Shown here one piece after another: positions 17,559 through 28,635 of a stretch of 64,000 bases of DNA (its first letter is position 1; the number at the start of each line of letters is the position of its first letter). The notes under the pieces are model-generated. The model was given only the letters and a program-made list of their open reading frames with translations, was not told the origin of the DNA and searched no databases. Source of the DNA: Sphaerisporangium rubeum (lineage in GTDB: Bacteria; Actinomycetota; Actinomycetes; Streptosporangiales; Streptosporangiaceae); assembly GCF_014207705.1 (NCBI RefSeq), contig NZ_JACHIU010000001.1, positions 2,046,001 to 2,110,000 of the forward strand. The letters are read 5' to 3'. A program made the translations under genes and the position numbers.

Positions 17559-18848
17559 TCACGTGAACCTCGCCAGAGAGGGGAGTGCCGGGTCGAACCG
17601 GGGGTTGTATTCGCGGGTCAGTGCCGTGAACCGGGTGGTGTCGCGGCCGGTGGCTTTCTCGATGAGCGCGCGGTGGTGTGCGATGAGCGCGTTGCGCCAG
17701 CCGAGGGCCGTGGCCTCGCGTGTGTACGGCAGGGCTTCGCGGGGACGGCCCGCCTTGTGCAGGGCCCAGGCGAGCGCGTCGGCCGCCACCATGTTGGGGT
17801 TGCGCGCGTACTCGGCGCGCGCGTGCCGTACGGCCGTGGCGGGGGAGCCGTGGTCGGCTTCGAACTCGGCCCACGTGATGTCGTCGCGCACGCCGGCGGC
17901 GGCCATGAGGTCCTTCTGCGCGCGCAGCAGCGTCCACTGCGGCGACGGGTCCCGGCCCAGCTTCTCCAGCACCTCGCCGTACTCGACGACGTACTGCGGC
18001 AGCGGGAGCCGCTCCACCACCTCGGCGTAGCCGCCGGCGGCGCGTTCCAGGTCCCCTCCGAGCGCGGCGGCGCGGGCCAGCCCGGCACGGGCCGGCAGGA
18101 AGCCGGGTGACGCGCGCAGCGCCTCGTCGTACATCCGCACGGCGGCGCCGAGGTCACCGGCACGCAGGGACAGCTCACCGAGGTGGTACCGGCAGTAGGC
18201 GCGGTCCTCGGGGGTGAAGGCGTCCTGGAGCGCGGCCTCCATGAGAGTGCGGGCCGTCGCGGTGTCCCCCCGCAGTTCCGCGTCGTACGAGGCGCGGGTG
18301 AAGGACGACACACCGGGCCGCAGGTCCGTCATGCGGCGCACCGCGCGGGACGCCGCCGGGTAGTCGCCGAGCTGCGTGTAGGCGTCGGCGAGCACGCCGT
18401 ACGCGGTGGCGCCGTAGGGGTTGGCCTCGGTGGCGCGGCGGGCCAGCCGCACGGCGGCGGCGAACTCGTGCCGTCCCGCCGCGAGCGCCGCCTGGCCGGT
18501 CAGCACGGCGAAGTCGCCGGGTGCGAGCCGCGCGGCCCGGTCCAGTGCCTGCTCGGCCTTGGTGTAGGACGACGGGTCGGCCGTGACCCTGGCCTGCTGG
18601 ACGTACGCGGCGCCGAGCGCGGCCCACGCCTGGTGGTCGCCCGGCAGCCGCCGCAGCCGTTCCTGGAGCGCCTTCACCGAGCCAGGCGCCGGGCCGGACA
18701 CCCCGGACACGTCGGCCGGCGCGGCGGCGGTGCGGGCCGGCGGCGCGCCGGTGGGGAGGAACGTGGCCCCCGCCGTGACGGCCACCGCGACGGTGAGCAC
18801 GCCTGCCGCGGCGGCGGCCGTCCTGCGCAGCCGGAGGAAGTCGCGCAT
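17559..18848 (-). CDS. exported tetratricopeptide-repeat protein
   Basis: 429 aa. Arg-rich N terminus (MRDFLRLRR), a hydrophobic helix at about residues 10-30 and a Pro/Ala linker indicate an exported or membrane-anchored protein. The rest consists of TPR-like helix pairs with Ala/Leu/Tyr periodicity (WAALGAAYVQQA, AYGVLADAYTQLGDYPAAS, ADALAWALHKAGRPREAL). TPRs scaffold protein complexes. It lies between DUF4331 and the metal transporter on the same strand with gaps below 90 bases. Confidence 0.88.
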   Translation of the reverse strand: MRDFLRLRRTAAAAAGVLTVAVAVTAGATFLPTGAPPARTAAAPADVSGVSGPAPGSVKALQERLRRLPGDHQAWAALGAAYVQQARVTADPSSYTKAEQALDRAARLAPGDFAVLTGQAALAAGRHEFAAAVRLARRATEANPYGATAYGVLADAYTQLGDYPAASRAVRRMTDLRPGVSSFTRASYDAELRGDTATARTLMEAALQDAFTPEDRAYCRYHLGELSLRAGDLGAAVRMYDEALRASPGFLPARAGLARAAALGGDLERAAGGYAEVVERLPLPQYVVEYGEVLEKLGRDPSPQWTLLRAQKDLMAAAGVRDDITWAEFEADHGSPATAVRHARAEYARNPNMVAADALAWALHKAGRPREALPYTREATALGWRNALIAHHRALIEKATGRDTTRFTALTREYNPRFDPALPSLARFT

Positions 18849-18905
18849 GGTGAACTCTCCTGAGATGTCCCGGTCCCCGGCACACGCCGGGGACCGGGGA
18901 GGCGG

Positions 18906-20297
18906 TCAGCGCGTGTTGACGGCGGCGGAGCCGGGGAGCGGGATGTAGGGGAACGTCGCCTGGAACGGCCGGTCGTTGACGTCGACCTTGTCGCCGGCGG
19001 CGAGCGCGTCGACCAGCTTGCCGGTGCGGGCGGCGCCTTCCATGACCTGCAGTGCGATGTCCACGACGTCGTCGCCGAGGCGGCGTCCGTTGGGGAAGCC
19101 CTGCGCGTCCCCCGCGAGCAGGCCGAGCCGCCGCGGGTTGGCGGCAGGGGGGACCGACATGTTGAGCCGCAGCATCTCGGACGGCCGGAACGCTCGCGGG
19201 TCGGCGTCCTTGTTGAGTATCTGCGAGTTCAGGTCGGCCTTGATCGGCCCGTTGGCCTTGGCGATGCCGGTGAGGAAGATCTGCACCAGGTCGTCACGCG
19301 GCGTCTTCGGCGCGGGGATCTTGTAGATGCCCTCGATCAGCTTCGGCAGCTCGGGGTGGGTGACCCGCTTGACCACGGCGGGGATGCTCGCGTCCTTGTC
19401 CGGGCTGAGCGAGTTGAAGGCGTCCTTGAGCCCCGCCGGCACGACGACCTCGTTGACCAGCGGATGGCCGAGGCGGGACACCTGCCTGAAGCCGCCGGGG
19501 CTCCACTTCTCCGTGGTGGTCCACACGCCGATGACCGGGTTGCGCCTGGCGTCGCCGCGCAGCGCGAGGTCTTCCTTCGGCACCTGGAGCGCGATGCTGT
19601 GCACGTTGTAGCCCTTGGTGGTGTCCTGGCCCACCTCGGACAGGTCGCCGCCGTACAGCAGGTCGAAGACCCGCAGGTCCAGGAAGAAGGCCTCGTCGGC
19701 CTGGCCGGCGAAGGTCACGCCGCCGCCGGGGAGCCGGCGCAGCGACTGCCTGCGCAGGTTCGCGTAGTCCGGCATGGAGGCGGGGCCGACGTTGCTCGGC
19801 GCGACCACGCCGTCCCTGATCACCGTGGTCCAGCCGTGCCTGGCGTCGAACCGCTTGAGGGTGTACCGCTGGCGGAACAGCAGGTTCGGGTCGTTGAGCG
19901 AGGTGACCTGGCCGTTGTTGTACAGGAAGGTGGCGTCGCCGCGCCGGTCCTCGTCGCGGAACGTCCACTGGTAGGTGATGTCGGGCTTGCCGTTGCCGTT
20001 GTTGTCGATCTTGATGTTGTAACGCGACCGGGTGTCGAACGTGTAGTAGTTCGGGCCGCCGACCGGTTCCTCGAACGGGATCCAGTTCGCGATGAGGGTG
20101 ACGGTGTCCGGCTTGTCCGGGCTGACGAAGGCGTACAGGTCGGTGTTGTCGTTGCGCGGGTCGCCGGCGATCATCGGCGCCTCACGGTGGGACGACGCGC
20201 CGCCGGGCTCGGGGCGGAGCACGGCGAACGAGGAGGCCGACAGCACCCCCACGGCCGCCAGCGCGATCAGAGATCGCCGGTTGATCCGGAGTTCCAT
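18906..20297 (-). CDS. exported DUF4331 family protein
   Basis: 463 aa starting at MELRINRRSL. The signal peptide (about residues 8-35) is followed by the DUF4331 hallmark SSHREAPMIAGDPRNDNTDLYAFVSPD. Later segments include YTFDTRSRYNIKIDNNGNGKPD, a possible calcium-binding Asp/Asn loop, and a C-terminal end FPYIPLPGS. The biochemical function of DUF4331 is unknown. It is the first gene of the operon with the TPR and NicO proteins, which suggests an envelope complex. Confidence 0.93.
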   Translation of the reverse strand: MELRINRRSLIALAAVGVLSASSFAVLRPEPGGASSHREAPMIAGDPRNDNTDLYAFVSPDKPDTVTLIANWIPFEEPVGGPNYYTFDTRSRYNIKIDNNGNGKPDITYQWTFRDEDRRGDATFLYNNGQVTSLNDPNLLFRQRYTLKRFDARHGWTTVIRDGVVAPSNVGPASMPDYANLRRQSLRRLPGGGVTFAGQADEAFFLDLRVFDLLYGGDLSEVGQDTTKGYNVHSIALQVPKEDLALRGDARRNPVIGVWTTTEKWSPGGFRQVSRLGHPLVNEVVVPAGLKDAFNSLSPDKDASIPAVVKRVTHPELPKLIEGIYKIPAPKTPRDDLVQIFLTGIAKANGPIKADLNSQILNKDADPRAFRPSEMLRLNMSVPPAANPRRLGLLAGDAQGFPNGRRLGDDVVDIALQVMEGAARTGKLVDALAAGDKVDVNDRPFQATFPYIPLPGSAAVNTR

Positions 20298-20491
20298 GCC
20301 GCTCGGGTCCTTTCGGGCCGCCGGTCGCCGTGCGACCGGTCGTTGTCCGGGAGTGGGAGAGGTCCGGCCGGGATCCTCATCCGCGTATACGCGGCGGTGG
20401 CGTGATCGGATTGGTGGTTCTTCGAAGAACTTCCGATCGGCCTCGCCGCGTGCACGTCTCCCCGCCGGTGCGACCGGCGGCCGGAAAGGGT

Positions 20492-21250
20492 TCAGCCCGC
20501 GAGGCGGCGCATGGACGTCACCGACCACCACACGGTGACCAGCGCGAGAACCGCCATGAGCCCGAACGACAACGGGACCGAGCCGTCGGAGAGCCTTCCG
20601 TCGAACAGCGCACGGCCCGCCTCGACCGCGTGGTAGAGCGGGTTGAACTTGGCGATGACCTGCATCCACTGCGGCGCGAGCGAGATGGGCAGCAGGATGC
20701 CGGTCAGCAGGATCAGTGGCAGCGCGAAGAGCTGCATGATCTGCGACATGCCGTTCTCGTCGCGCAGCGCGAGCGCGAGGCCGTACGACAGGCCGGAGGC
20801 GAACAGGCCGGTCACCGCCATCAGGCCGATGAACAGCGCGAGGCCCGGCAGGCTGGGCCGCATCCCCATGACGAGGCCGAGCACCACGATGAGCAGCGCC
20901 TGGACCACCAGGATGATCATGTCGCGCACGGTGCGGCCGAGCACGATGGCCGGCCGGCTGACCGGGCTCACCGCGAGCCTCTCCAGGACGCCGGTACGGA
21001 TCTCCATGATCATGCCGAAGCCCACGAAAAGGGAGCCGAACAGCGCGATCATGATCATCATGCCGGGGGTGAACTGTTTCAGTGTCTCGGCCTCAGGCAC
21101 GCCGGGGGTGAGCCTGGCCAGCAGTGGCGCGAACATCAGCATGTACAGCAGCGGCTGCAGGATGCCGAACAACGGCCAGACGGGGTTGCGCGCGCTGTTC
21201 CGCAGCTCGTAGCCGAGGAACAACGCGGTGTGCTTGAGCACGTTGGGCAC
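20492..21250 (-). CDS. ABC-2 type exporter permease (DrrB-like)
   Basis: 252 aa with six predicted membrane helices, the family's usual size. The ABC-2 conserved region GILLPISLAPQWMQVIAKFNPLYHAVEA precedes the last helices. It is transcribed after the ATPase gene, separated by 28 bases, forming a two-gene exporter of the daunorubicin-resistance type. Substrate is unknown; no biosynthetic genes are nearby. Confidence 0.93.
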   Translation of the reverse strand: MPNVLKHTALFLGYELRNSARNPVWPLFGILQPLLYMLMFAPLLARLTPGVPEAETLKQFTPGMMIMIALFGSLFVGFGMIMEIRTGVLERLAVSPVSRPAIVLGRTVRDMIILVVQALLIVVLGLVMGMRPSLPGLALFIGLMAVTGLFASGLSYGLALALRDENGMSQIMQLFALPLILLTGILLPISLAPQWMQVIAKFNPLYHAVEAGRALFDGRLSDGSVPLSFGLMAVLALVTVWWSVTSMRRLAG

Positions 21251-21278
21251 GGGTCTCTCCAGGTCTGATGGCGGTGGG

Positions 21279-22268
21279 TCAGGCGGCGGCGTCCCGTAGG
21301 GACCGGCCGGTCTTGTGCAGGAAGACGTCGTCGAGGGTGGCGCGGTCCAGCGAGATGGAGCGGATCACGACGCCGCTCTCCTCCAGCACACGCAGCAGGC
21401 CCGGCAGTGCGTGCTCGCCGTCGTCGAGGTAGACACGCAGCACGTCGCCGTCCACCCGCACCTCCCTGGTGTACGGCTGGGCCTCCAGAAGCTTGCTCAC
21501 GCCGGGCCGCGCGTCCTGGTCGGCGTCTCGCGGAGCGGTGTCGCCGGTGCGCAGCGTCACCACGTCGCTCGCCACCTCACGCTTGAGTGCGGCGGGGGTG
21601 CCCTCGGCGACGATCTCGCCGTGGTCGACGATCGCCAGGCGGTCGCACAGCGCGTCGGCCTCGTCGAGGTAGTGCGTGGACAGCAGCACGCTGGTGCCCT
21701 CGCGGCGCAGCAGCCGGATCTGGTCCCACAGGTTGGCGCGGTTCTGCGGGTCGAGGCCGGTGGTCGGCTCGTCGAGGAACAGCAGCGGCGGCCGGTGCAC
21801 GAGGCCGAGCGCGATGGCGACCCGCCGCTTCTGACCGCCGGAAAGGGTGCGTCCCGGCCGGTCGGCGAACTCGGTGAGGTCGAACGCGGTGAGCATCTCC
21901 TCGACCCGCTCGGCGGCCTCGGCCCTGCCGAGGCCGTTGACGCGCGCGGCGAGCATCAGATTGGCGCGCGCGCCGTTGTTCTCGTCCACCCCGCCGGCCT
22001 GGCTGACGTATCCGATGCGGCGGCGGATCTCGTACGGCTCCTTGGCCAGGTCGTACCCCGCCACCTGCGCGGTGCCGCCGGTGGGGGCGATGAGCGTGGA
22101 CAGCATGCGCATCGTGGTGGTCTTCCCCGCGCCGTTCGGGCCGAGCACGCCGAAGATCTCACCGGTCTCGACGGCGAGGTCGATGCCTTTGACCGCCTCG
22201 ACGGTCTGCTGACCTTTGCGGCTTCGCGTGGTGAATGTCTTCTTCAAGCTTGTCGCGGTGATAATCAC
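21279..22268 (-). CDS. ABC exporter ATPase (DrrA-like)
   Basis: 329 aa. Walker A GPNGAGKTTTMRML, signature LSGGQKRRVAIALGL, Walker B LLFLDEPTTGLDPQNR and the switch His (LSTHYLDEAD) are all intact. The C-terminal DUF4162 region (residues about 235-315), typical of DrrA proteins, is present (VRVDGDVLRVYLDDGE). It works with the permease directly downstream. Confidence 0.95.
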   Translation of the reverse strand: MIITATSLKKTFTTRSRKGQQTVEAVKGIDLAVETGEIFGVLGPNGAGKTTTMRMLSTLIAPTGGTAQVAGYDLAKEPYEIRRRIGYVSQAGGVDENNGARANLMLAARVNGLGRAEAAERVEEMLTAFDLTEFADRPGRTLSGGQKRRVAIALGLVHRPPLLFLDEPTTGLDPQNRANLWDQIRLLRREGTSVLLSTHYLDEADALCDRLAIVDHGEIVAEGTPAALKREVASDVVTLRTGDTAPRDADQDARPGVSKLLEAQPYTREVRVDGDVLRVYLDDGEHALPGLLRVLEESGVVIRSISLDRATLDDVFLHKTGRSLRDAAA

Positions 22269-22391
22269 ATCTTTTCCTCTCCGTGTCAGCGGATGATTCT
22301 TGGCCCTCCGCCAGGGGGAAGGTCAACCGGTTTACGCTCACAGCGCTGCTCGCCTGCTGCGGCGGAACCGGCCGGGCCTAGGGTGAGAGGC

Positions 22392-23084
22392 ATGGGAAGA
22401 CCCGTCGCTTTGATCACCGGTGGCTCACGCGGCGTGGGGGCCGCGGTGGCCCGCGCGCTCGCGCCTGAGTACGACCTGCTGCTCGGCGGCCGCGAGAGCA
22501 CGGCGCTCCAGCACGTGTGCGCCGAGCTCGGCGCACGGCCGTGGCCGGTGGAGCTGACCGACGAGCGGGCCGTCGCCGAGGCGGTGGCCGGCGTGGAGCG
22601 GCTGGACGTGCTGGTGCACAGCGCGGGTGTGGCGCGGCTCGGCACGATCGCGGAGCTGCCGGCGGTGGCGTGGCGCGAGATGTTCGAGGTGAACGTCACG
22701 GCCGTCGCCACCCTCACCCGGTTGCTGCTGCCGGCGCTGCGCATCGCTCGCGGCCACGTCGTGATGATCAACTCCGGCTCGGGGCGGCGCGCCGCGCCGA
22801 ACTGGGGTGCCTACGCGGCGAGCAAGTTCGCGCTGCGCGCGCTCGCCGACGCGTTGCGGCTGGAGGAGGCGGACAACGGCGTGCGCGTCACCACGGTCTA
22901 CCCCGGCCGGGTCGACACCGACATGCAGCGATCGGTGCGCGAGCAGGAAGGCGGCGAGTACGAGCCCGGCCGCTACCTCGCTCCGGAGTCGGTGGCCCGC
23001 GCCGTTCTCGCCACGCTCGGCACCGGTGACGACGCGCATGTCACCGAGATCATCGTGCGGCCGGCGGCCGGCCCCCTCACCTGA
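22392..23084 (+). CDS. SDR-family oxidoreductase
   Basis: 230 aa from the ATG at 22392. It has the cofactor motif TGGSRGVG, HSAG in place of NNAG, catalytic Ser in MINSGSG and YAASK, then VYPGRVDTDMQ. The small size and PGRVDTDM pattern fit the classical SDR subgroup. The gene is divergent from the exporter ATPase across 123 bases. Substrate cannot be predicted. Confidence 0.9.
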   Translation: MGRPVALITGGSRGVGAAVARALAPEYDLLLGGRESTALQHVCAELGARPWPVELTDERAVAEAVAGVERLDVLVHSAGVARLGTIAELPAVAWREMFEVNVTAVATLTRLLLPALRIARGHVVMINSGSGRRAAPNWGAYAASKFALRALADALRLEEADNGVRVTTVYPGRVDTDMQRSVREQEGGEYEPGRYLAPESVARAVLATLGTGDDAHVTEIIVRPAAGPLT

Positions 23085-23321
23085 CGATATTCACCGGTCA
23101 GGCGCCGTTTTTCCCGCGGTCCCCTTCGGGTCTTTTTCTCCTCAGGCAGGCGCTGGGGGTATGCGGCTCATCCTTGAGAAGGACACAGGAAACCGTTCTC
23201 CGGTCCTATCTCTTTAGGGAATCTTTGCCGTGAACTGTTCGTTGTTGGGGGCAAGCAGGGGGAGAGCGGGGTCAGCCCCGCTCCACCCGCTCAATACGGC
23301 GGGCGGCGAGACGAGGTGCCG

Positions 23322-24263
23322 ATGGCAAGGCCGACGGGGAATCGGACGCAGGAGCAGCAGGTCGCGGACAGGGACCTGCTCGGCACGTATCTGGCGGAGA
23401 TAGGCCGGGTGCCGCTGCTGAGCGCGGAGCAGGAGGTCGAGCTCGCCAAGCGCATCGAGGCGGGCCTGTTCGCCGAGCAGCTCCTGGACGGCGGTGACCC
23501 CGAGCCGAAGCACGGGGACGCCACCGACGAGGAGCTCGAACGGCTCGCGGTTTCGGGGCAGCGGGCCAAGGACGAGTTCATCCAGGCGAACCTCCGGCTG
23601 GTCGTCGCGGTGGCCCGGAAGTACTCCGGGCGGGGGATGCCGCTGATCGACCTGGTGCAGGAGGGCAACCTCGGTCTCGTGCGCGCCGTGGAGAAGTTCG
23701 ACTACAGCCGTGGCTACAAGTTCTCGACCTACGCCACGTGGTGGATCCGCCAGTCCGTCGGCCGCGCCATCCACGAGCAGGCGCGGCCGGTGCGGCTGCC
23801 GACCCACGCCGGCGAGCAGATGACCCGGCTCATGCGGGTCCGCCGTGACCTGATGGCCGAGTTCGACACCGAGCCGACCGACGACGACCTCGCCGCGCTG
23901 CTCGACCTGCCGATCGAGCGGGTGCGCGAGCTGCGCCGCTGGGCCTCCGACCCGGTCTCCCTCCAGCTCGGCGTGGGTGACGAGGACGAGACCGAGCTCG
24001 GCGACATGATCGCCGACGACACCTGGGCCGACCCCGAGCAGCAGGCGATGGACACCCTCGACCGCGAGCGGCTGGAGGTCTGGCTGCACGGCCTGGAGGG
24101 ACAGCTCCGCGAGATGTTGCGGTGGCGTTACGGTCTGGTCGACGGTCGTGAGCACACCCTCACGGAGGTCGGCGAGCGGTACGGCATCGGCCGCGACCGG
24201 GCCCGCCGCATGGAGCGCGACGCGCTGGCCCGGTTGCGGAAGCTCGCGCAGACGGCCGCGTGA
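23322..24263 (+). CDS. RNA polymerase sigma factor, sigma-70 group-2-like
   Basis: 313 aa. Regions 1.2 (DLLGTYLAEIGRVPLLSAEQEVELAKRIE), 2.1-2.4 (NLRLVVAVARKYSGRGMPLIDLVQEGNLGL, then TYATWWIRQSVGRAIHEQAR), 3 and 4.2 (TLTEVGERYGIGRDRARRMERDALARLR) are complete. It lacks the long region 1.1 of the principal HrdB-type factor, and region 4.2 has DRARRMER where HrdB-type proteins usually have ERIRQIE. It is therefore an alternative group 2 or related factor. An in-frame GTG two codons upstream (23316) is also possible. Confidence 0.93.
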   Translation: MARPTGNRTQEQQVADRDLLGTYLAEIGRVPLLSAEQEVELAKRIEAGLFAEQLLDGGDPEPKHGDATDEELERLAVSGQRAKDEFIQANLRLVVAVARKYSGRGMPLIDLVQEGNLGLVRAVEKFDYSRGYKFSTYATWWIRQSVGRAIHEQARPVRLPTHAGEQMTRLMRVRRDLMAEFDTEPTDDDLAALLDLPIERVRELRRWASDPVSLQLGVGDEDETELGDMIADDTWADPEQQAMDTLDRERLEVWLHGLEGQLREMLRWRYGLVDGREHTLTEVGERYGIGRDRARRMERDALARLRKLAQTAA

Positions 24264-24308
24264 CGCGACCGCGCACCGCGCGAGATTCACCCTTATCTTC
24301 CTTTTGTG

Positions 24309-24333
24309 ACGGTCCGGTGGCGTGCCGGACCGT
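24309..24333 (+). terminator. hairpin terminator after the sigma-factor gene
   Basis: ACGGTCCGG/CCGGACCGT is a perfect 9-bp stem with a 7-nt loop, 45 bases after the stop. A second GC-rich stem follows near 24352-24372. Confidence 0.6.
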
Positions 24334-24435
24334 GTCGCGACGCAGGTAGGCGGCCCCCTGGGGTCGCCTCCGGCGTCGCCGGCCCCATGCGTGCGTCCAG
24401 TTAGAGACGTACCGATAAGGGTCGCTGGCCGATCC

Positions 24436-24504
24436 GAAACCTGGCCGAAACACTGTGTCCGCGAGTTTCACCTACGTGAAACACCACAGGTAAGGACCTG
24501 AAAC
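24436..24504 (+). promoter_or_regulatory. GlnR-like operator array upstream of amt-glnK-glnD
   Basis: Five-base words recur at exact 11-bp spacing: TTCAC (24467), GAAAC (24478), GGTAA (24489) and GAAAC (24500). A separate pair GAAAC-N6-GAAAC lies at 24436 and 24447. This matches the actinomycete GlnR layout of alternating GTnAC-like and GAAAC boxes with 6-bp spacers. It ends 114 bases before the amt start. It predicts induction by nitrogen limitation. The rest of the 355-bp gap (24264-24618) holds the sigma-gene terminator and no gene. Confidence 0.75.
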
Positions 24505-24618
24505 GGCGGAAGAACACGCTTTCGGCCAACGTCAGTGCGCAGCCGGTCAATGAAGCCCTGGAGCGCCCACTGCGGGAGAAATCGGCCACACGCCATTTTG
24601 TAAGGAGGGTCGCATCGA

Positions 24619-26267
<1,649 letters not shown>

Positions 26268-26271
26268 CGGG

Positions 26272-28635
26272 ATGATGAGAGGCGACGCTCGCTCATACGC
26301 CGCGGCCCGCAAAGAGCGGACCTCGGACATCGATCGCTGGCTGGCCGACCTGTTCCGCACGGCGCATCCGCAGCCGTACGGCCGGGACGGCCGGGCCTGG
26401 CCCGGGGGGACGAAGAGCGGGTTCGCGACCGCGGACGAGCGCGGTGCCGGCGGCCTGTCACCAGGTGCCGGCACCGCACCCGCAGGGGCCGGCACGCCCT
26501 ACGCGGGCAGCGGTGTCGCTCTGGTCGCGGTCGGCAGCCTGGGGCGAGGGGAGCTCGCCCCAGGTAGTGACCTCGACCTGGTCCTCATCCACAACGGCCA
26601 GGACGACGTGGCCCGCATCGCGGACCGCATCTGGTACCCCATCTGGGACTCGGGGCTGGGCCTCGACCACTCGGTCCGCACGGTCGACGAGGTCACCAAG
26701 GTGGCCAGGGAGGACCTCAAGGCGGTCCTCGGCCTGATCCAGGCCCGGCACGTGACCGGGGACCCCGAGCTGACGAGGGCCGCACGCGAGGCGGTGCTCG
26801 CCGAATGGCGCGCCGACTCGCGGCGCAGGCTCGCCGAACTGCGGGAGGCGGCCGACAAGCGCGCCGAGTCCTCAGGCGAGCTGGCCTTCCTCCTCGAACC
26901 CGACCTCCAGGACTCCCGTGGCGGCCTGCGCGACGTCCAGGCCATGCAGGCGGTCGCCGCCGCCTGGGTCGCCTCCGCGCCGGGGCCGCGCGTCCGCGAG
27001 GCCTACGAACTTCTGCTCGATGTCCGGCACGGCCTCCACCTGGTCACCGCGCGCGGCGCCGACCGCCTGGTGCTGCAGGAACAGGACGCCGTGGCCGGCG
27101 CGCTCGGCCTGCTGGACGCCGAGGCGCTGATGCGGCGCCTCGCCGAGGCGGGCCGCACGATCTCGCACGCCTTCGACGCCACATGGCGCACCGTGGACCG
27201 TCTGCTGTCCGGTCCCGCGCCTCGGGGCCGCAGGCCGCTCGCCGACGGCGTCGTCGAGCACGGCGGCGAGGTGGTGCTGGCGCGCGGGGTGAACCCCAAG
27301 GACGACCCCGTGCTGATCCTGCGCGCGGCGGCCGCCGCCGCGGAGGCGGGCCTGCCGATCGCGCCGGCCACCGTGTCGCTGCTCGCCGCGCAGTCCCCGC
27401 CGATGCCGGTCCCCTGGCCGGACGAGGCGCGCGACGCGCTGGTGGCGCTGCTCGGCGCCGGCCGTGCCGCCGTCCCGGTGTGGGAGGAGCTCGACCAGGC
27501 CGGCGTCATCGTGCGGCTCATCCCCGACTGGGAGCGGGTGCGGCACCGGCCGCAGCGCAACCCCGTGCACCGCTTCACCGTGGACCGCCACCTCATCGAG
27601 ACCGCGGCCGGCGCGGCGTCGTTCACCCGTGAGGTGGCGCGGCCCGACCTGCTGCTGATCTCCGCGCTGCTGCACGACGTCGGCAAGGGCTGGCCCGGCG
27701 ACCACTCCACCACCGGTGAGGTCGTCGCCAGGGACATCGGCGCGCGCATGGGCCTGCCTCAGGCCGACGTCGACATTCTCGCCACCGTGGTCCGCCACCA
27801 TCTGCTGCTTCCCGAGACCGCGACGCGCCGCGACCTGGACGACCCGGTCACCATCGAGCGCGTCGCCGAGGCCGTCGGCTCTCGCCTGGTGCTGGAGCTG
27901 CTGGCCGCGCTCGCCGTGGCGGACGGCCACGCCACCGGTCCGGCCGCGTGGAACACGTGGAAGGCGTCGCTGGTCTCCGAGCTTGTGCGCCGGGTCCGCT
28001 CGGTGCTCTCCGGCAGCGCGCCGGCCCCCGCGCCTGCCTTGTCGCCGCAGCAGGCGTCCCTGGCCCGCCACGGCGGCGGCGCCGTGCGCATCAACGGCGG
28101 CGCCGTGACGGTGGTGGCACCCGACCGTCCCGGCCTGCTGTGGCGTGCCGCCGGTGTCCTCGCGGCCCACCGCATGGTGGTTCGCTCGGCCTCGGCCGCC
28201 TCGGCGTCGTCGACCGCCGTCATCGAGTTCGCCGTCGTCCCCGAGTACGGCACCCCGCCGGACCCGGCGACCCTGGAGGCCGACCTGCGCCTGGTCCTCG
28301 CGGGCCGCCTCGACATCGAGCAACGCCTGGCCCGCCGCACCAGGTCGCTGCGTCCCGCGCGCGTTCCCGTGGCGCCACCCCGGGTGAGCCTGGTGGACGA
28401 CGCGTCGCAGACCGCCACGGTGGTGGAGGTCCGCGCTCATGACCGTCCCGGTCTGCTGTGGCGCATCGGCAGGGCCTTCGGCGAATGCAACCTCGACGTC
28501 CGCGCCGCCAGGGTGGAGACCCTCGGCGCCGAGGCGGTGGACGTCTTCTACGTGGTCGACCGCGCGGGCCGTCCTCTCACCGATCCCGAGCAACGCATCC
28601 AGGTAAGGGAACACGTCCTCGCCGCGCTCCGCTGA
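26272..28635 (+). CDS. glnD: PII nucleotidyltransferase / nucleotide-removing enzyme
   Basis: 787 aa. The nucleotidyltransferase motif GSLGRGELAPGSDLDLVL is near residue 85-102. A GlnE-like helical domain (FLLEPDLQDSRGGLRDVQ) follows, then an HD domain (LLHDVGKG near 465) that removes the modification. Two ACT domains lie at the C terminus, each with the DRPGLLWR word. Actinobacterial GlnD adenylylates PII rather than uridylylating it, as known from Streptomyces. Adjacent ATGs at 26272 and 26275 are both possible. Confidence 0.96.
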   Translation: MMRGDARSYAAARKERTSDIDRWLADLFRTAHPQPYGRDGRAWPGGTKSGFATADERGAGGLSPGAGTAPAGAGTPYAGSGVALVAVGSLGRGELAPGSDLDLVLIHNGQDDVARIADRIWYPIWDSGLGLDHSVRTVDEVTKVAREDLKAVLGLIQARHVTGDPELTRAAREAVLAEWRADSRRRLAELREAADKRAESSGELAFLLEPDLQDSRGGLRDVQAMQAVAAAWVASAPGPRVREAYELLLDVRHGLHLVTARGADRLVLQEQDAVAGALGLLDAEALMRRLAEAGRTISHAFDATWRTVDRLLSGPAPRGRRPLADGVVEHGGEVVLARGVNPKDDPVLILRAAAAAAEAGLPIAPATVSLLAAQSPPMPVPWPDEARDALVALLGAGRAAVPVWEELDQAGVIVRLIPDWERVRHRPQRNPVHRFTVDRHLIETAAGAASFTREVARPDLLLISALLHDVGKGWPGDHSTTGEVVARDIGARMGLPQADVDILATVVRHHLLLPETATRRDLDDPVTIERVAEAVGSRLVLELLAALAVADGHATGPAAWNTWKASLVSELVRRVRSVLSGSAPAPAPALSPQQASLARHGGGAVRINGGAVTVVAPDRPGLLWRAAGVLAAHRMVVRSASAASASSTAVIEFAVVPEYGTPPDPATLEADLRLVLAGRLDIEQRLARRTRSLRPARVPVAPPRVSLVDDASQTATVVEVRAHDRPGLLWRIGRAFGECNLDVRAARVETLGAEAVDVFYVVDRAGRPLTDPEQRIQVREHVLAALR

